A stretch of DNA of 30,469 nucleotides, taken from assembly GCA_963590415.1 (NCBI GenBank), contig CAVAPB010000025.1, positions 1 to 30,469 on the forward strand. The letters run 5' to 3'. The notes under the pieces were generated by a model. That model saw only the letters and a list, made by a program, of their open reading frames with translations, was not told the origin of the DNA and ran no database searches. Of the stretch, positions 23,402-30,469 are shown piece by piece. Position 1 is the stretch's first letter. Every line of letters begins with the position of its first letter. Origin of the DNA: Fimenecus sp963590415. GTDB taxonomy: Bacteria > Bacillota > Clostridia > Oscillospirales > Acutalibacteraceae. Made by a program: the position numbers and the translations under genes.

Positions 23402-24913
23402 CTATTGAGATGTTTTTTCCCAATTTTCCATATTGCCGTAAATATCGAACGGCGCATATGTAAAATCGGGTGTAACGCCCTTTGAATAAGCCGCCATTCC
23501 CATTCTGTAGCAAAGCGGTACAAACGGCATATCGTTAAAGAATGCATCGTTTACAGCCTTTATATCCGACTGACCGCTCTTAAAGGAATTGTATGCGGCG
23601 GCAAAGCTTCCGTTTGCGTCAACGGACATGCCCGACTGACCGTTGAAGAATGCCGACAGATCAAAGTTTTCGCAGAGCTTTACCTCTCCGATATAGGTTT
23701 CGTAATTTCCGCTTAAAACTCTCTGTCTGTATGTTTCTGAGTCAACGGCATCAATTGTAACAGAAAAACCTCTTTCCCCGAGACGCGCGGCAATTTTCTG
23801 CGCTGCCGAAACTCTGAAGCTGTTTTCCGAATTTACAAGTACGGAAAATGCAAGGACATTGGTCTGATCCGTCTTAACACCGTTTTTTGTGTAATAATTA
23901 TAACCCATTTTTGAAAGAATTGAATCGCATTTTGTCGTATCGCCCTCTGCCGAGGGAAGCTCCTGCGAGGAGAGCATATTGAAATCGGGATTAAACACCG
24001 TAACCGCCGATTTTGCATAACCCTGATATGCGCTCTGGCTTATATCCTCTTTGTCTATTGCATAATATATCGCCGTGCGCACCGCCGAAGACGAGAGTGC
24101 TCCGGAGGACGGATTTATACCGAGGAAAACAAAATTATTCAGCGTTATCGACTTGGTCTGAGCCGCAACACGCTTGTACCGACCGTCGGAGAAATCCTCA
24201 AACAGGTAGTTTATATTTCCTATCTCAACGGCATTCGTGATATACTCAAGCTTTTTTACATCATAAAGAGTGATTTTATTTATCCTGCTTACCGTTTCGC
24301 TCTTTTGGTTCACGGTAAAGGTAAGACTGTCGCTGTCAAAGACGAATTTTCCCGAACCGACAGGAACAGCCGCCGAGCTGTCTGCGGTCGATTGCTTAAC
24401 TATCGGAAATGTCAGAATGTTCTGACAAAGATTGTCGGGAGAGGCGAGCGTAAACGCCACAGCCGAGCCCGAAACGACGGCGGAGGCAATGTTTGAAAGC
24501 CTTTGCGAAAACGCAACCGACGACTTTGCCTTATTAAACGAATAAACTACATCCTTTGCCGTTACCGAGCTCCCGTCGCTGAATACCGCATTTTGCAGTG
24601 TAACGGTTACCCTTGTTCCGTCAGAGGTAATGCTTCCCGCCAGCACCGCTTCAGCCGAATAATCCGATTTCACCTCAAAAAGCGGCTGGCAGTACAGATA
24701 CGCCAATGCAAGATTTTCATTACCGGTCGCAAAGTACGGATTTAAGGAGTCGCTTGACGAATAAGGAAGTAATATTTCCGTTGACTGAACGCTCTCCGAG
24801 CCCGAAACCGCTGTTGTTTCCTCCTCGGTAGCTGTCGGAATTTTCTTGCACGAGCAAAGCAAAAGCGCAACTGCCGTCAAAACGCAAAGCACCGAAATTT
24901 TTCTTTTTTTCAC
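23402..24913 (-). CDS. OppA-type (SBP family 5) peptide-binding lipoprotein, orphan
   Basis: A 503-residue extracellular solute-binding lipoprotein. GTG start at 24913 with AAGGAGG eight bases upstream. A signal peptide (KKRKISVLCVLTAVALLL) ends in lipobox LCSC with Cys22 to be lipidated. The mature part has the cluster C binding-protein pattern: SSSDSLNPYFATGNENLALA, YLYCQPLFEV, then VTLQNAVFSDGSSVTAKDVVYSFNKA, and SSAVRTAIYYAIDKEDI. Such proteins deliver oligopeptides or nickel to ABC importers, but no permease or ATPase genes are present. It is 15 bases after ymdB and appears to be part of that operon. It could serve a transporter elsewhere or have a sensing role. The insertion of this gene between ymdB and asp23 is not one I know as a conserved arrangement. 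Confidence 0.88.
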   Translation of the reverse strand: MKKRKISVLCVLTAVALLLCSCKKIPTATEEETTAVSGSESVQSTEILLPYSSSDSLNPYFATGNENLALAYLYCQPLFEVKSDYSAEAVLAGSITSDGTRVTVTLQNAVFSDGSSVTAKDVVYSFNKAKSSVAFSQRLSNIASAVVSGSAVAFTLASPDNLCQNILTFPIVKQSTADSSAAVPVGSGKFVFDSDSLTFTVNQKSETVSRINKITLYDVKKLEYITNAVEIGNINYLFEDFSDGRYKRVAAQTKSITLNNFVFLGINPSSGALSSSAVRTAIYYAIDKEDISQSAYQGYAKSAVTVFNPDFNMLSSQELPSAEGDTTKCDSILSKMGYNYYTKNGVKTDQTNVLAFSVLVNSENSFRVSAAQKIAARLGERGFSVTIDAVDSETYRQRVLSGNYETYIGEVKLCENFDLSAFFNGQSGMSVDANGSFAAAYNSFKSGQSDIKAVNDAFFNDMPFVPLCYRMGMAAYSKGVTPDFTYAPFDIYGNMENWEKTSQ

Positions 24914-24928
24914 GGCAGTCGCCTCCTT

Positions 24929-25711
24929 TTATAAGCTTATACGCTCAACCGAAACCGTTTTCCCGCTTGAGCGATCAATCTCAAATATTATACCCTGCAA
25001 AAGGCAGTTTCCTTCGGAATTTTCAAACCTGACAGGCATATTTGTACGCATTTTTTCAATCGCAAGCTCGGGCTTTACGCCGATTACCGAAAGCGAGGGA
25101 CCGGTCATGCCCACATCTGTTATGTATCCCGTTCCGTTGGGCAAAATCTGCTCGTCCGCAGTCTGAACATGAGTGTGAGTGCCGAACACAGCCGAAACCC
25201 GTCCGTCAAGATAAAATCCGAGCGATTTTTTCTCCGCCGTAGCCTCTGCGTGCAAATCGACGATTATAATGCTTACCTCGTCCTTGAGCGCCGCAACGGC
25301 TTCGTCCATGCAGTCAAACGGGTTTTTAAGATTTTCCATATATACAGTGCCAAGCACGTTTACAACGCCTATCCTGACAAAGCCCTTATCGACAATCGTA
25401 TAACCTCTGCCTGGGCAGTCCGAGGAATAGTTTATCGGGCGTATTATCGAATACGAACTGTCAAGCGTGTCGTAAAACTCACGCCTTCTGAATGTATGAT
25501 TTCCGCCCGTAATGACATCTGCTCCGCTCGCAAAAATATGCTCGCACGAAAAAGCGGTCATTCCGTTTCCGACTGCGGCATTTTCGCCGTTTACAATGCA
25601 AATGTCTATATTTTTTTCTTTCTTAAACAAAGGCAGGGTATCCCTCAGCTTTTCACAGCCTGCGGCCGAAACAACGTCGCCCACCGCAAGCACCCTTACG
25701 GTTTTTCCCAT
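24929..25711 (-). CDS. ymdB: YmdB metallophosphoesterase (2',3'-cyclic nucleotide phosphodiesterase)
   Basis: A 260-residue calcineurin-like phosphoesterase of the YmdB family. All family motifs are visible: GDVV (near residue 11), NGENAAVGNGMT, GGNHTFRRREF, DLHAEATAEKKSLGFYLDGR, FGTHTHVQTADEQILP and TDVGMTGP. In Bacillus the enzyme cleaves 2',3'-cAMP and controls motility and biofilm genes in concert with RNase Y. The gene follows RNase Y here as it does in Bacillus, but a terminator hairpin lies between them. The start ATG has a weak GGTGA site. Confidence 0.94.
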   Translation of the reverse strand: MGKTVRVLAVGDVVSAAGCEKLRDTLPLFKKEKNIDICIVNGENAAVGNGMTAFSCEHIFASGADVITGGNHTFRRREFYDTLDSSYSIIRPINYSSDCPGRGYTIVDKGFVRIGVVNVLGTVYMENLKNPFDCMDEAVAALKDEVSIIIVDLHAEATAEKKSLGFYLDGRVSAVFGTHTHVQTADEQILPNGTGYITDVGMTGPSLSVIGVKPELAIEKMRTNMPVRFENSEGNCLLQGIIFEIDRSSGKTVSVERISL

Positions 25712-25744
25712 AATTCACCGATTTCCGTATTTGTTATCTGTCGG

Positions 25745-25772
25745 AAAAAGCCCTGACTTGTGCAGTCAGGGC
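25745..25772 (-). terminator. Terminator/attenuator between rny and ymdB
   Basis: On the minus strand GCCCTGACT (25772-25764), five-base loop, AGTCAGGGC (25758-25750), then TTTTT. It is placed 11 bases after the RNase Y stop and would reduce ymdB transcription, unless read through. Confidence 0.85.
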
Positions 25773-25782
25773 CGCCGATTTT

Positions 25783-27336
25783 TTATTTTGCGTAATCGAC
25801 TATGCGATTTTCACGAACGATATTGACCTTGATCTGTCCGGGATATTCAAGTTCTTCTTCAATTTTCTTAACCACATCGCGTGCAATAAGTACCATTTTA
25901 TCGTCGCTTACGACATCAGGCTTAACCATTATGCGAACCTCACGACCTGCCTGAATTGCGTACGATTTCTCAACGCCGTCAAACGAAGAAGCGATTTCTT
26001 CAAGCTTTTCAAGGCGTTTAATGTAGTTTTGAACATTCTCTCTTCTTGCTCCGGGACGAGCTGCCGAAACAGCGTCCGCAGCCTGAACAAGACAAGCGAC
26101 AACCGTTTTTGCCTCTATGTCTCCGTGGTGTGCGGCGATAGCATGGACAACCTGGTCGTTTTCCTTGTACTTCTTAGCGTATTCAACACCGAGTTCAATA
26201 TGCGTTCCGTCCATCTCGTGGTCAAGAGCCTTTCCTATGTCGTGGAGAAGACCGGCGCGCTTAGCCGTTTTGACATCCGCACCGATTTCCGCCGCCATAA
26301 GTCCCGCGATATACGAAACCTCAAGAGAATGGTTGAGCACATTTTGACCGTAGCTTGTGCGGTATTTAAGCTTACCGAGAAGCTTGACAAGCTCTGGGTG
26401 TATACCGTTTACGCCTGCGTCGATAACCGCTCTTTCGCCGGTCTGACGGATTGTCTGCTCAACCTCCCGTTTAGCCTTTTCGTACATCTCCTCAATGCGT
26501 GCGGGATGAATTCTGCCGTCCGCAATGAGCTTTTCAAGAGTGAGCCTTGCGATTTCCCTGCGTACGGGCTCAAAGCTTGAAACCGTGATAGCCTCGGGCG
26601 TGTCATCGATTATAAGGTCAACGCCGGTTATTGTTTCAAGAGTTCTGACATTTCTTCCCTCTCGTCCGATAATTCTGCCCTTCATTTCATCGTTTGGCAA
26701 CGCAACGACGGAAACCGTTGTCTCCGCAGTGCAGTCAGCCGCACAACGCTGAATGGCAGTGGAAATAATTTCCCTCGCGAGGTTGTCTGCCTCGTCCTTG
26801 GTTCTCTGCTCGTAGTCCATAATTTTGACCGCTTTTTCGTGCGTGAGCTCTTCGTCAAGGTTCTGCAAAAGCACTGCCTTTGCCTGCTCCTTGGTGTAGC
26901 CCGACACCTTTTCAAGCATATCAAACTGGCTCTTCTTTATCGACTCAACTTCCTGCAATCTTGCGTCAACATCTTTGAGCTTTGAGTTGAGCGTCTCTTC
27001 TTTTTTCTCGATATTTTCCGTTTTCTTATCGAGAGTTTCTTCTTTTTGAATTATTCTTCTTTCCTGTCTCTGAACTTCAGCGCGTCTTTCCTTAATGTCT
27101 CTGTCCGCTTCCGTCCTGAGAGCGTGAATTTCGTCCTTAGCCTCAAGTATGGATTCTCTTTTTTTGTTCTCGGCTGTCTGAACCGCCTGATTGACTATCC
27201 TTGTAGCCTCTTCTGTAGCGGAACCGATTGCCGCCTCGGCAACTTTCTTTCTGTGAACTTCACCGAGAATGAATCCTACAACGCCGAATATAACCGCTGC
27301 GGCGATAATGAGTATAACTGAAACCGTAGTATTCAA
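25783..27336 (-). CDS. rny: Ribonuclease Y
   Basis: About 517 residues: the endoribonuclease that starts bulk mRNA decay in many Firmicutes, membrane-bound. N-terminal membrane helix (about 4-28, VSVILIIAAAVIFGVVGFIL), a long Glu/Lys/Arg coiled coil (about 35-190), a KH RNA-binding domain (MKGRIIGREGRNVRTLETIT), and the HD domain with metal-binding LLHDIGKALDHEMDG and HAIAAHHGD. The conserved C-terminus includes AGREVRIMVKPDVVSDDKMV and YPGQIKVNIVRENRIVDYAK. A GTG at 27348 directly abuts the AAGGAGG site, so it is unlikely as a start. The TTG at 27336, eleven bases after it, is preferred (MNTTVSVIL). A good promoter lies at 27446-27474. Confidence 0.95.
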   Translation of the reverse strand: MNTTVSVILIIAAAVIFGVVGFILGEVHRKKVAEAAIGSATEEATRIVNQAVQTAENKKRESILEAKDEIHALRTEADRDIKERRAEVQRQERRIIQKEETLDKKTENIEKKEETLNSKLKDVDARLQEVESIKKSQFDMLEKVSGYTKEQAKAVLLQNLDEELTHEKAVKIMDYEQRTKDEADNLAREIISTAIQRCAADCTAETTVSVVALPNDEMKGRIIGREGRNVRTLETITGVDLIIDDTPEAITVSSFEPVRREIARLTLEKLIADGRIHPARIEEMYEKAKREVEQTIRQTGERAVIDAGVNGIHPELVKLLGKLKYRTSYGQNVLNHSLEVSYIAGLMAAEIGADVKTAKRAGLLHDIGKALDHEMDGTHIELGVEYAKKYKENDQVVHAIAAHHGDIEAKTVVACLVQAADAVSAARPGARRENVQNYIKRLEKLEEIASSFDGVEKSYAIQAGREVRIMVKPDVVSDDKMVLIARDVVKKIEEELEYPGQIKVNIVRENRIVDYAK

Positions 27337-27445
27337 AAAGCATTGCACCTCCTTTTGTGATTTTTCAATAAACCAAAACAGTCATTAAAAATTATTAATT
27401 TTCGGATAATGATATATCTTCGCATTATAAAACATTATCTTAGAT

Positions 27446-27474
27446 ATTTTATAACTTTTTGTACAATATGTCAA
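27446..27474 (-). promoter_or_regulatory. Sigma-A promoter of rny
   Basis: On the minus strand TTGACA (27474-27469), 17 bases, TAAAAT (27451-27446). The leader to the start codon is about 100 bases and AT-rich; no riboswitch was recognised in it. Confidence 0.8.
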
Positions 27475-27535
27475 GAAATCAAGAGCAGATAACCCCGATT
27501 TTTTATAAAAAGGCGTGTCTGTCGCCTTGTCGCAA

Positions 27536-27594
27536 AAAACAAAAACGCCCGTGAGCCGCACACCTAAGCGCACAGTCGACGGGCAAATCTGTTT
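27536..27594 (-). terminator. Probable terminator of the frameshifted small gene
   Basis: On the minus strand GCCCGT and ACGGGC flank a roughly 26-base loop, followed by GTTTTTGTTTTTTG. The T-tail is good but the stem is short relative to the loop, so the call is moderate. Confidence 0.5.
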
Positions 27595-27609
27595 ATTTTT
27601 ATTGTCGTA

Positions 27610-27998
27610 TTATCCCATTGCGTCAAAAAATGCTGCTGCCTGATCGTCGGGATTGGCTTTTTCGGTGGCCTCCAAGTCGCTCCGGGTGTATTCGAGCCCA
27701 TGGACAATAATCGGAATATCCTTCCCTCCCTGTGCAATCTTTCGGCAAATGAAGCGGCAAGCTGCTGCAATTCATAACGACCCGCAGGCTCTTCGCCGAT
27801 ATATTCCTTATTTTCATTATAAACATCTACTTCTTCGCCGAAATCCGTCACTCCTTTTTCGGCGTACCATTCGAAAAGCTCGTCGGCAACCTCGTTGGGC
27901 TCATCAAAATATATAATCATCATTTCATCTGTTTTTATATAAATGTGAAAATAAGTTTGTCGGCTTTTTTCATTGAATCCGTCAGCGAGTTTTTTCAT
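27610..27998 (-). pseudogene. Small gene of unknown function, broken by one frameshift
   Basis: The minus-strand ORF from ATG 27998 reads MKKLADGFNEKSRQTYFHIY, then acidic protein-like sequence (EPNEVADELFEWYAEKGVTD; GEEVDVYNENKEYIGEEPAG) to RLHREG, after which its composition becomes implausible. Adding one base near 27721-27727 (minus GGGAAGG) lets it continue as KDIPIIVHGLEYTRSDLEAT, EKANPDDQAAAFFDAMG and stop at TAA 27612-27610. The join gives about 130 residues of even acidic character. I do not recognise the family. No ribosome site precedes the ATG. A sequencing or assembly error at the G/A run would give an intact gene. Confidence 0.6.
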
Positions 27999-28228
27999 TA
28001 AAACTTGTTTATTAAGTTGTAATGAAAAATCTTAGCGAGCAGACCGTTTTAACTCCTGCGGCGAAAAAACGGTAAAACATCTCGTCAGGAAACACCCTGA
28101 AACCCGATTGAAATTTATCCCTTCACTTATTTGGAATTAACCCTCGTTTTGACACCCTGTTTTGGAGAAACATTTTTGAAAAACAAAACAACCGCCTGTG
28201 ATATTCAGACGGCAATTCCTTAGGCGAT
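27999..28228. other. Spacer between the frameshifted gene and the LysR promoter
   Basis: No gene is supported. An imperfect hairpin CCGCCTG/CAGACGG lies at about 28192-28212. Minus-strand stretches such as SGCFLTRCFTVFSPQE are open but interrupted by stops, so the DNA may be residue of a mobile element linked to the broken gene. Confidence 0.35.
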
Positions 28229-28257
28229 TTGATTTTTAGTGCGATTTAAAGTATAAT
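28229..28257 (+). promoter_or_regulatory. Promoter of the LysR-type regulator gene
   Basis: TTGATT (28229-28234), 17 bases, TATAAT (28252-28257), 68 bases before the first ATG. A GGTGG ribosome site lies at 28317-28321. Confidence 0.65.
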
Positions 28258-28324
28258 TTATTGTGTAGGTTTCCTGTTTCTTTAGATTGCAAAGAACAAT
28301 TATAATTATCATATAGGTGGTGGG

Positions 28325-29224
28325 ATGATGTATAATCCACAGATAGAAACATTCATAAAGGTTGCGGACGCAGGTAGTTTTAACAAAGCGGCGGAGGAAC
28401 TATATATCACGCCGACTGCCGTTATTAAGCAAATCAATCTGCTTGAAAGCTCGCTTGACCTCGTTTTGTTTGAGCGTACGCACCGTGGGTTGATACTGAC
28501 TAACGCAGGCAAGTCGCTTTATCAGGACGCAAAATATATAATCGGCTACTGCAAGGACAGTGTTGTCAGGGCGAAAAACGCAATGAGTGAGGGGAAGGAT
28601 GTTATCCGTATAGGTTCATCTCCGATGACGCCCGCTCAGCTCCTCATGCAAATGTGGCCAAAAATTCAAGAGCAATGCCCAGACATTAAATTTGAAATTA
28701 TTCCGTTTGAAAACACACCCGAAAACGCTAAAGAAATACTTGCGAATATGGGCAAAAATATTGATATTATCGGCGGAATATTTGACGACACAATGCTTAA
28801 ACTCAGAAAATGCGAGGGCTTGCAATTATCCCGTGAACCGTTTTGCTGTGCCGTGTCCATTCACCACAGACTTGCACAAAAGGATAAGCTTCAAATAAGT
28901 GATTTGTACGGCGAAAATTTAATGCTTATGCACCGTGGCTGGAGCAATTATGTTGACCGTTTGCGTGACGATATTTGGCAAAATCATACGCAGATACATA
29001 TTGTTGACTTCGATTTTTACAGCATGAGCATATTTAACAGATGTGAAAACACGAACGATGTTTTGCTTGCAATTCCGGGTTGGGCAAATATTCATCCGCT
29101 ATTGAAAGTGATTCCTGTTGAGTGGGAATACAGTATTCCGTACGGTCTTTTGCATTCACCGACTCCGAGCGAAAATGTCAAACGAGTTTTAGATGCAGCT
29201 AAGAATATAGTAAAAGCCAAATAA
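28325..29224 (+). CDS. LysR-family transcriptional regulator
   Basis: A 299-residue LysR-type regulator. The N-terminal winged helix-turn-helix is standard: IETFIKVADAGSFNKAAEEL, YITPTAVIKQINLLESSLDL, FERTHRGLILTNAGKSLYQD. A linker helix follows, then the two-lobed effector domain (from about residue 92: VIRIGSSPMTPAQLLMQMWP, FEIIPFENTPENAKEILANM, then NDVLLAIPGWANIHPLLKVI). Two adjacent ATG codons (28325 and 28328) are possible starts. LysR regulators usually control a neighbouring gene; here the same-strand flavodoxin/alcohol dehydrogenase locus follows 117 bases downstream, making it the likely target, though regulators of this class more often face their target divergently. Confidence 0.93.
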   Translation: MMYNPQIETFIKVADAGSFNKAAEELYITPTAVIKQINLLESSLDLVLFERTHRGLILTNAGKSLYQDAKYIIGYCKDSVVRAKNAMSEGKDVIRIGSSPMTPAQLLMQMWPKIQEQCPDIKFEIIPFENTPENAKEILANMGKNIDIIGGIFDDTMLKLRKCEGLQLSREPFCCAVSIHHRLAQKDKLQISDLYGENLMLMHRGWSNYVDRLRDDIWQNHTQIHIVDFDFYSMSIFNRCENTNDVLLAIPGWANIHPLLKVIPVEWEYSIPYGLLHSPTPSENVKRVLDAAKNIVKAK

Positions 29225-29257
29225 GCAGTTATAACCTAAAAGTATATACTGAATAAC

Positions 29258-29290
29258 AAAACGAGACTTCATACGAGGCCTCGTTTTTCT
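29258..29290 (+). terminator. Terminator of the LysR gene
   Basis: AAAACGAG (29258-29265) pairs with CTCGTTTT (29280-29287), followed by T-rich sequence. It separates the regulator from the downstream locus, which therefore should have its own promoter. Confidence 0.7.
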
Positions 29291-29341
29291 TATAATACAG
29301 TTGAAAAGATAAACAAGAGCAGAGCAAATGAAGGGAAAAGC

Positions 29342-29728
29342 ATGGTATTTTGTTTCACCGCAACGGGCAACAGCCTTTATGTTGCAAAATGTATTGATGA
29401 ATACCCTGTCAGCATACCGCAGGTTATTAAAAATTCGTCAATCTATTCCGACAACCAAATCGGTATCGTTTGCCCTGTTTATTGCGGCGAAATACCGAAT
29501 ACGGTAAAAGCGTTTTTGAAGAAGTCAAAGTTTGATACAAAATATATGTATCTCATTTTAACCTACGGCAACAGTGCAAGCGACTGCCCCGAGTTTACAT
29601 ATAACGAGTTCAAGGCTCTCGGTATCAATTTTGATTATATCGACACGGTGCATTGCGTTGATAATTACCTGCCTGCCTTTGATATGGCAGAAGAAAAGAA
29701 TCAAATTTTCAGGATAGGAGAAAAAGCT
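29342..29728 (+). pseudogene. Truncated flavodoxin-like domain reading in frame into the alcohol dehydrogenase
   Basis: From ATG 29342 (site AAGGGA six bases before) the frame reads MVFCFTATGNSLYVAKCIDE, with the FMN-phosphate loop TATGNS, then QIGIVCPVYCGEIPNTVKAF, YMYLILTYGNSASDCPEF and DNYLPAFDMAEE. This is the N-terminal half of an EFR1-type flavodoxin-ferredoxin protein, whose relatives continue with a helical region and two CxxCxxC iron-sulfur motifs. After 129 residues the frame has no stop: it passes EKNQIFRIGEKA and enters the Met of the dehydrogenase at 29729 without a shift. The ferredoxin half is missing. Either it is a remnant fused by a deletion, or a genuine flavodoxin-ADH fusion protein is made. 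The dehydrogenase keeps its own ribosome site, which favours the remnant view. Confidence 0.65.
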
Positions 29729-30469
29729 ATGAATAATTTTGTTTTTGAGAATTCGTCAAGGGTATATTTCGGCGAAGGCTGTGTAAAGGAATATCTTTCA
29801 AATATTCTTTCAGCCTACGGCGACACGGTTATGCTCTGTTACGGCGGTGGCTCGATTAAGAAAAACGGTATTTATGACGAGGTTATAACCGTACTCAAAA
29901 AAGAAAACAAGGCAGTTGTTGAGTTTAGCGGAATCCCGTCAAACCCGACTTACAGCAAGGTGCTTGAGGGTGTTAAGCTTGCCAAAGAGAGCCATGCCGA
30001 TTTGATTCTTGCAGTCGGCGGCGGAAGCGTTATGGATTGCTGTAAGGCAATTTCACTCGGTGCAAAATATGACGGCGACATTTGGACAGACTTCTGGGCA
30101 AGACCGGGTGTGATTGACTTTGAGCCGTTGCCGCTCGGCATTATCGTTACCGTTTCGGGCACGGGCAGTGAATGTAACGGCGGTGCTGTAATCACAAACG
30201 AAGAACTTAAAATCAAAACGGGCAGAGATTATCCCCGGCTTAACGCAAAATTCGTTATGCTTGACCCAACCTACACCTACAGCGTTCCTAAATTCCAAAT
30301 GGTATCGGGTGCTTTTGATACTCTTTCACACATTATGGAAATCTATTTCAGCGAGCCGAACGAGAGTAATGTATCGGACGATATATCCGAGGCTCTTATG
30401 AAAAATGTTATCGAAAATTTGCGTGCCGCTATCAAAAATCCCGAGGACTACACAGCAAGAAGTAACCTG
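29729..30469 (+). CDS. Iron-containing alcohol dehydrogenase, BDH/YqhD-like (3' end outside window)
   Basis: The first 247 residues of an iron-dependent alcohol dehydrogenase of the butanol dehydrogenase (BDH/YqhD) group, reducing aldehydes with NAD(P)H. It opens MNNFVFENSSRVYFGEG. The coenzyme motif is AVGGGSVMD (residues 95-103), with CCKAI following. The active-site region TVSGTGSECNGGAVITNEEL is at 141-160, and FDTLSH (D197, H201) supplies the first two iron ligands in the D-x3-H spacing. The other two His lie beyond the window. AGGAG eight bases before ATG 29729 marks a normal start even though the flavodoxin frame runs into it. Its physiological role (butanol/ethanol formation or aldehyde detoxification) is inferred only from family. 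Confidence 0.92.
   Translation, partial: MNNFVFENSSRVYFGEGCVKEYLSNILSAYGDTVMLCYGGGSIKKNGIYDEVITVLKKENKAVVEFSGIPSNPTYSKVLEGVKLAKESHADLILAVGGGSVMDCCKAISLGAKYDGDIWTDFWARPGVIDFEPLPLGIIVTVSGTGSECNGGAVITNEELKIKTGRDYPRLNAKFVMLDPTYTYSVPKFQMVSGAFDTLSHIMEIYFSEPNESNVSDDISEALMKNVIENLRAAIKNPEDYTARSNL

Noticed and set aside
27349..27445. Riboswitch in the rny leader
   Set aside because: The leader is AT-rich with no recognisable conserved riboswitch core or strong stem series.
27385..27573. 62-codon minus-strand ORF upstream of rny
   Set aside because: It overlaps the rny promoter and the terminator of the neighbouring small gene and has no ribosome site.
1..30469. CRISPR array or intact transposon
   Set aside because: No regularly spaced identical repeats, no cas-like gene and no transposase or integrase reading frame was found.

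Overview
The window reads as a chromosome segment of a low-to-medium GC Gram-positive anaerobe of the class Clostridia, most likely an Oscillospiraceae/Ruminococcaceae-type gut bacterium. The basis is the gene set (RNase Y, YmdB, Asp23/YloU, a FakA-type DhaL protein, RecG, RlmD, RarA, UppP), strong AGGAGG ribosome sites, GTG and TTG starts, and sigma-A promoters close to TTGACA-17-TATAAT. This is inference from gene content; no 16S rRNA is present.

Layout. (1) 1-3005 is a distinctly AT-rich accessory patch on the + strand. It holds the 3' part of an HNH nuclease gene, a frameshifted relic ORF, a 591-residue AIPR-type (abortive infection) protein with a PD-(D/E)xK-like N-terminus, and a gene-free tail that looks like the end of an integrated element. 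(2) 3048-8008 (minus): a GNAT acetyltransferase and MATE exporter pair with its own promoter, then a YhhN-type membrane protein, an MscS channel and RmuC as one operon. (3) 8154-10150: an orphan lipoprotein-type substrate-binding protein, tRNA-Leu(GAG), a hairpin-rich spacer carrying a second copy of the tRNA-Leu 3' end, and tRNA-Ser(GCT) and tRNA-Ser(TGA) on the minus strand. (4) 10150-13388 (minus): a membrane-anchored unknown protein, a HAD phosphatase and RarA. (5) 13547-15453: UppP (+) converging on a membrane-bound XRE regulator (minus). (6) 15454-16046: a gene-free mosaic of hairpins and palindromes. (7) 16047-27348 (minus): housekeeping genes. These are RlmD, a LysM/G5/M23 cell-wall protein, RecG, a FakA-like protein, Asp23, an orphan OppA-type lipoprotein, YmdB and RNase Y. 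(8) 27610-30469: a frameshifted small gene, a LysR regulator, and a truncated flavodoxin reading frame that runs uninterrupted into an iron-containing alcohol dehydrogenase cut by the window end.

Functional themes are RNA turnover and biofilm signalling (RNase Y and YmdB), DNA repair and replication restart (RmuC, RarA, RecG), envelope maintenance (UppP, M23 protein, Asp23, MscS, fatty acid kinase-like protein) and translation (three tRNAs, RlmD). The most unusual points are the AIPR locus with its frameshifted upstream partner, the flavodoxin-alcohol dehydrogenase in-frame junction, the frameshifted small gene at 27610-27998, and the duplicated tRNA-Leu 3' end with adjoining inverted-repeat element. 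No CRISPR array, intact transposase or intact integrase was seen.
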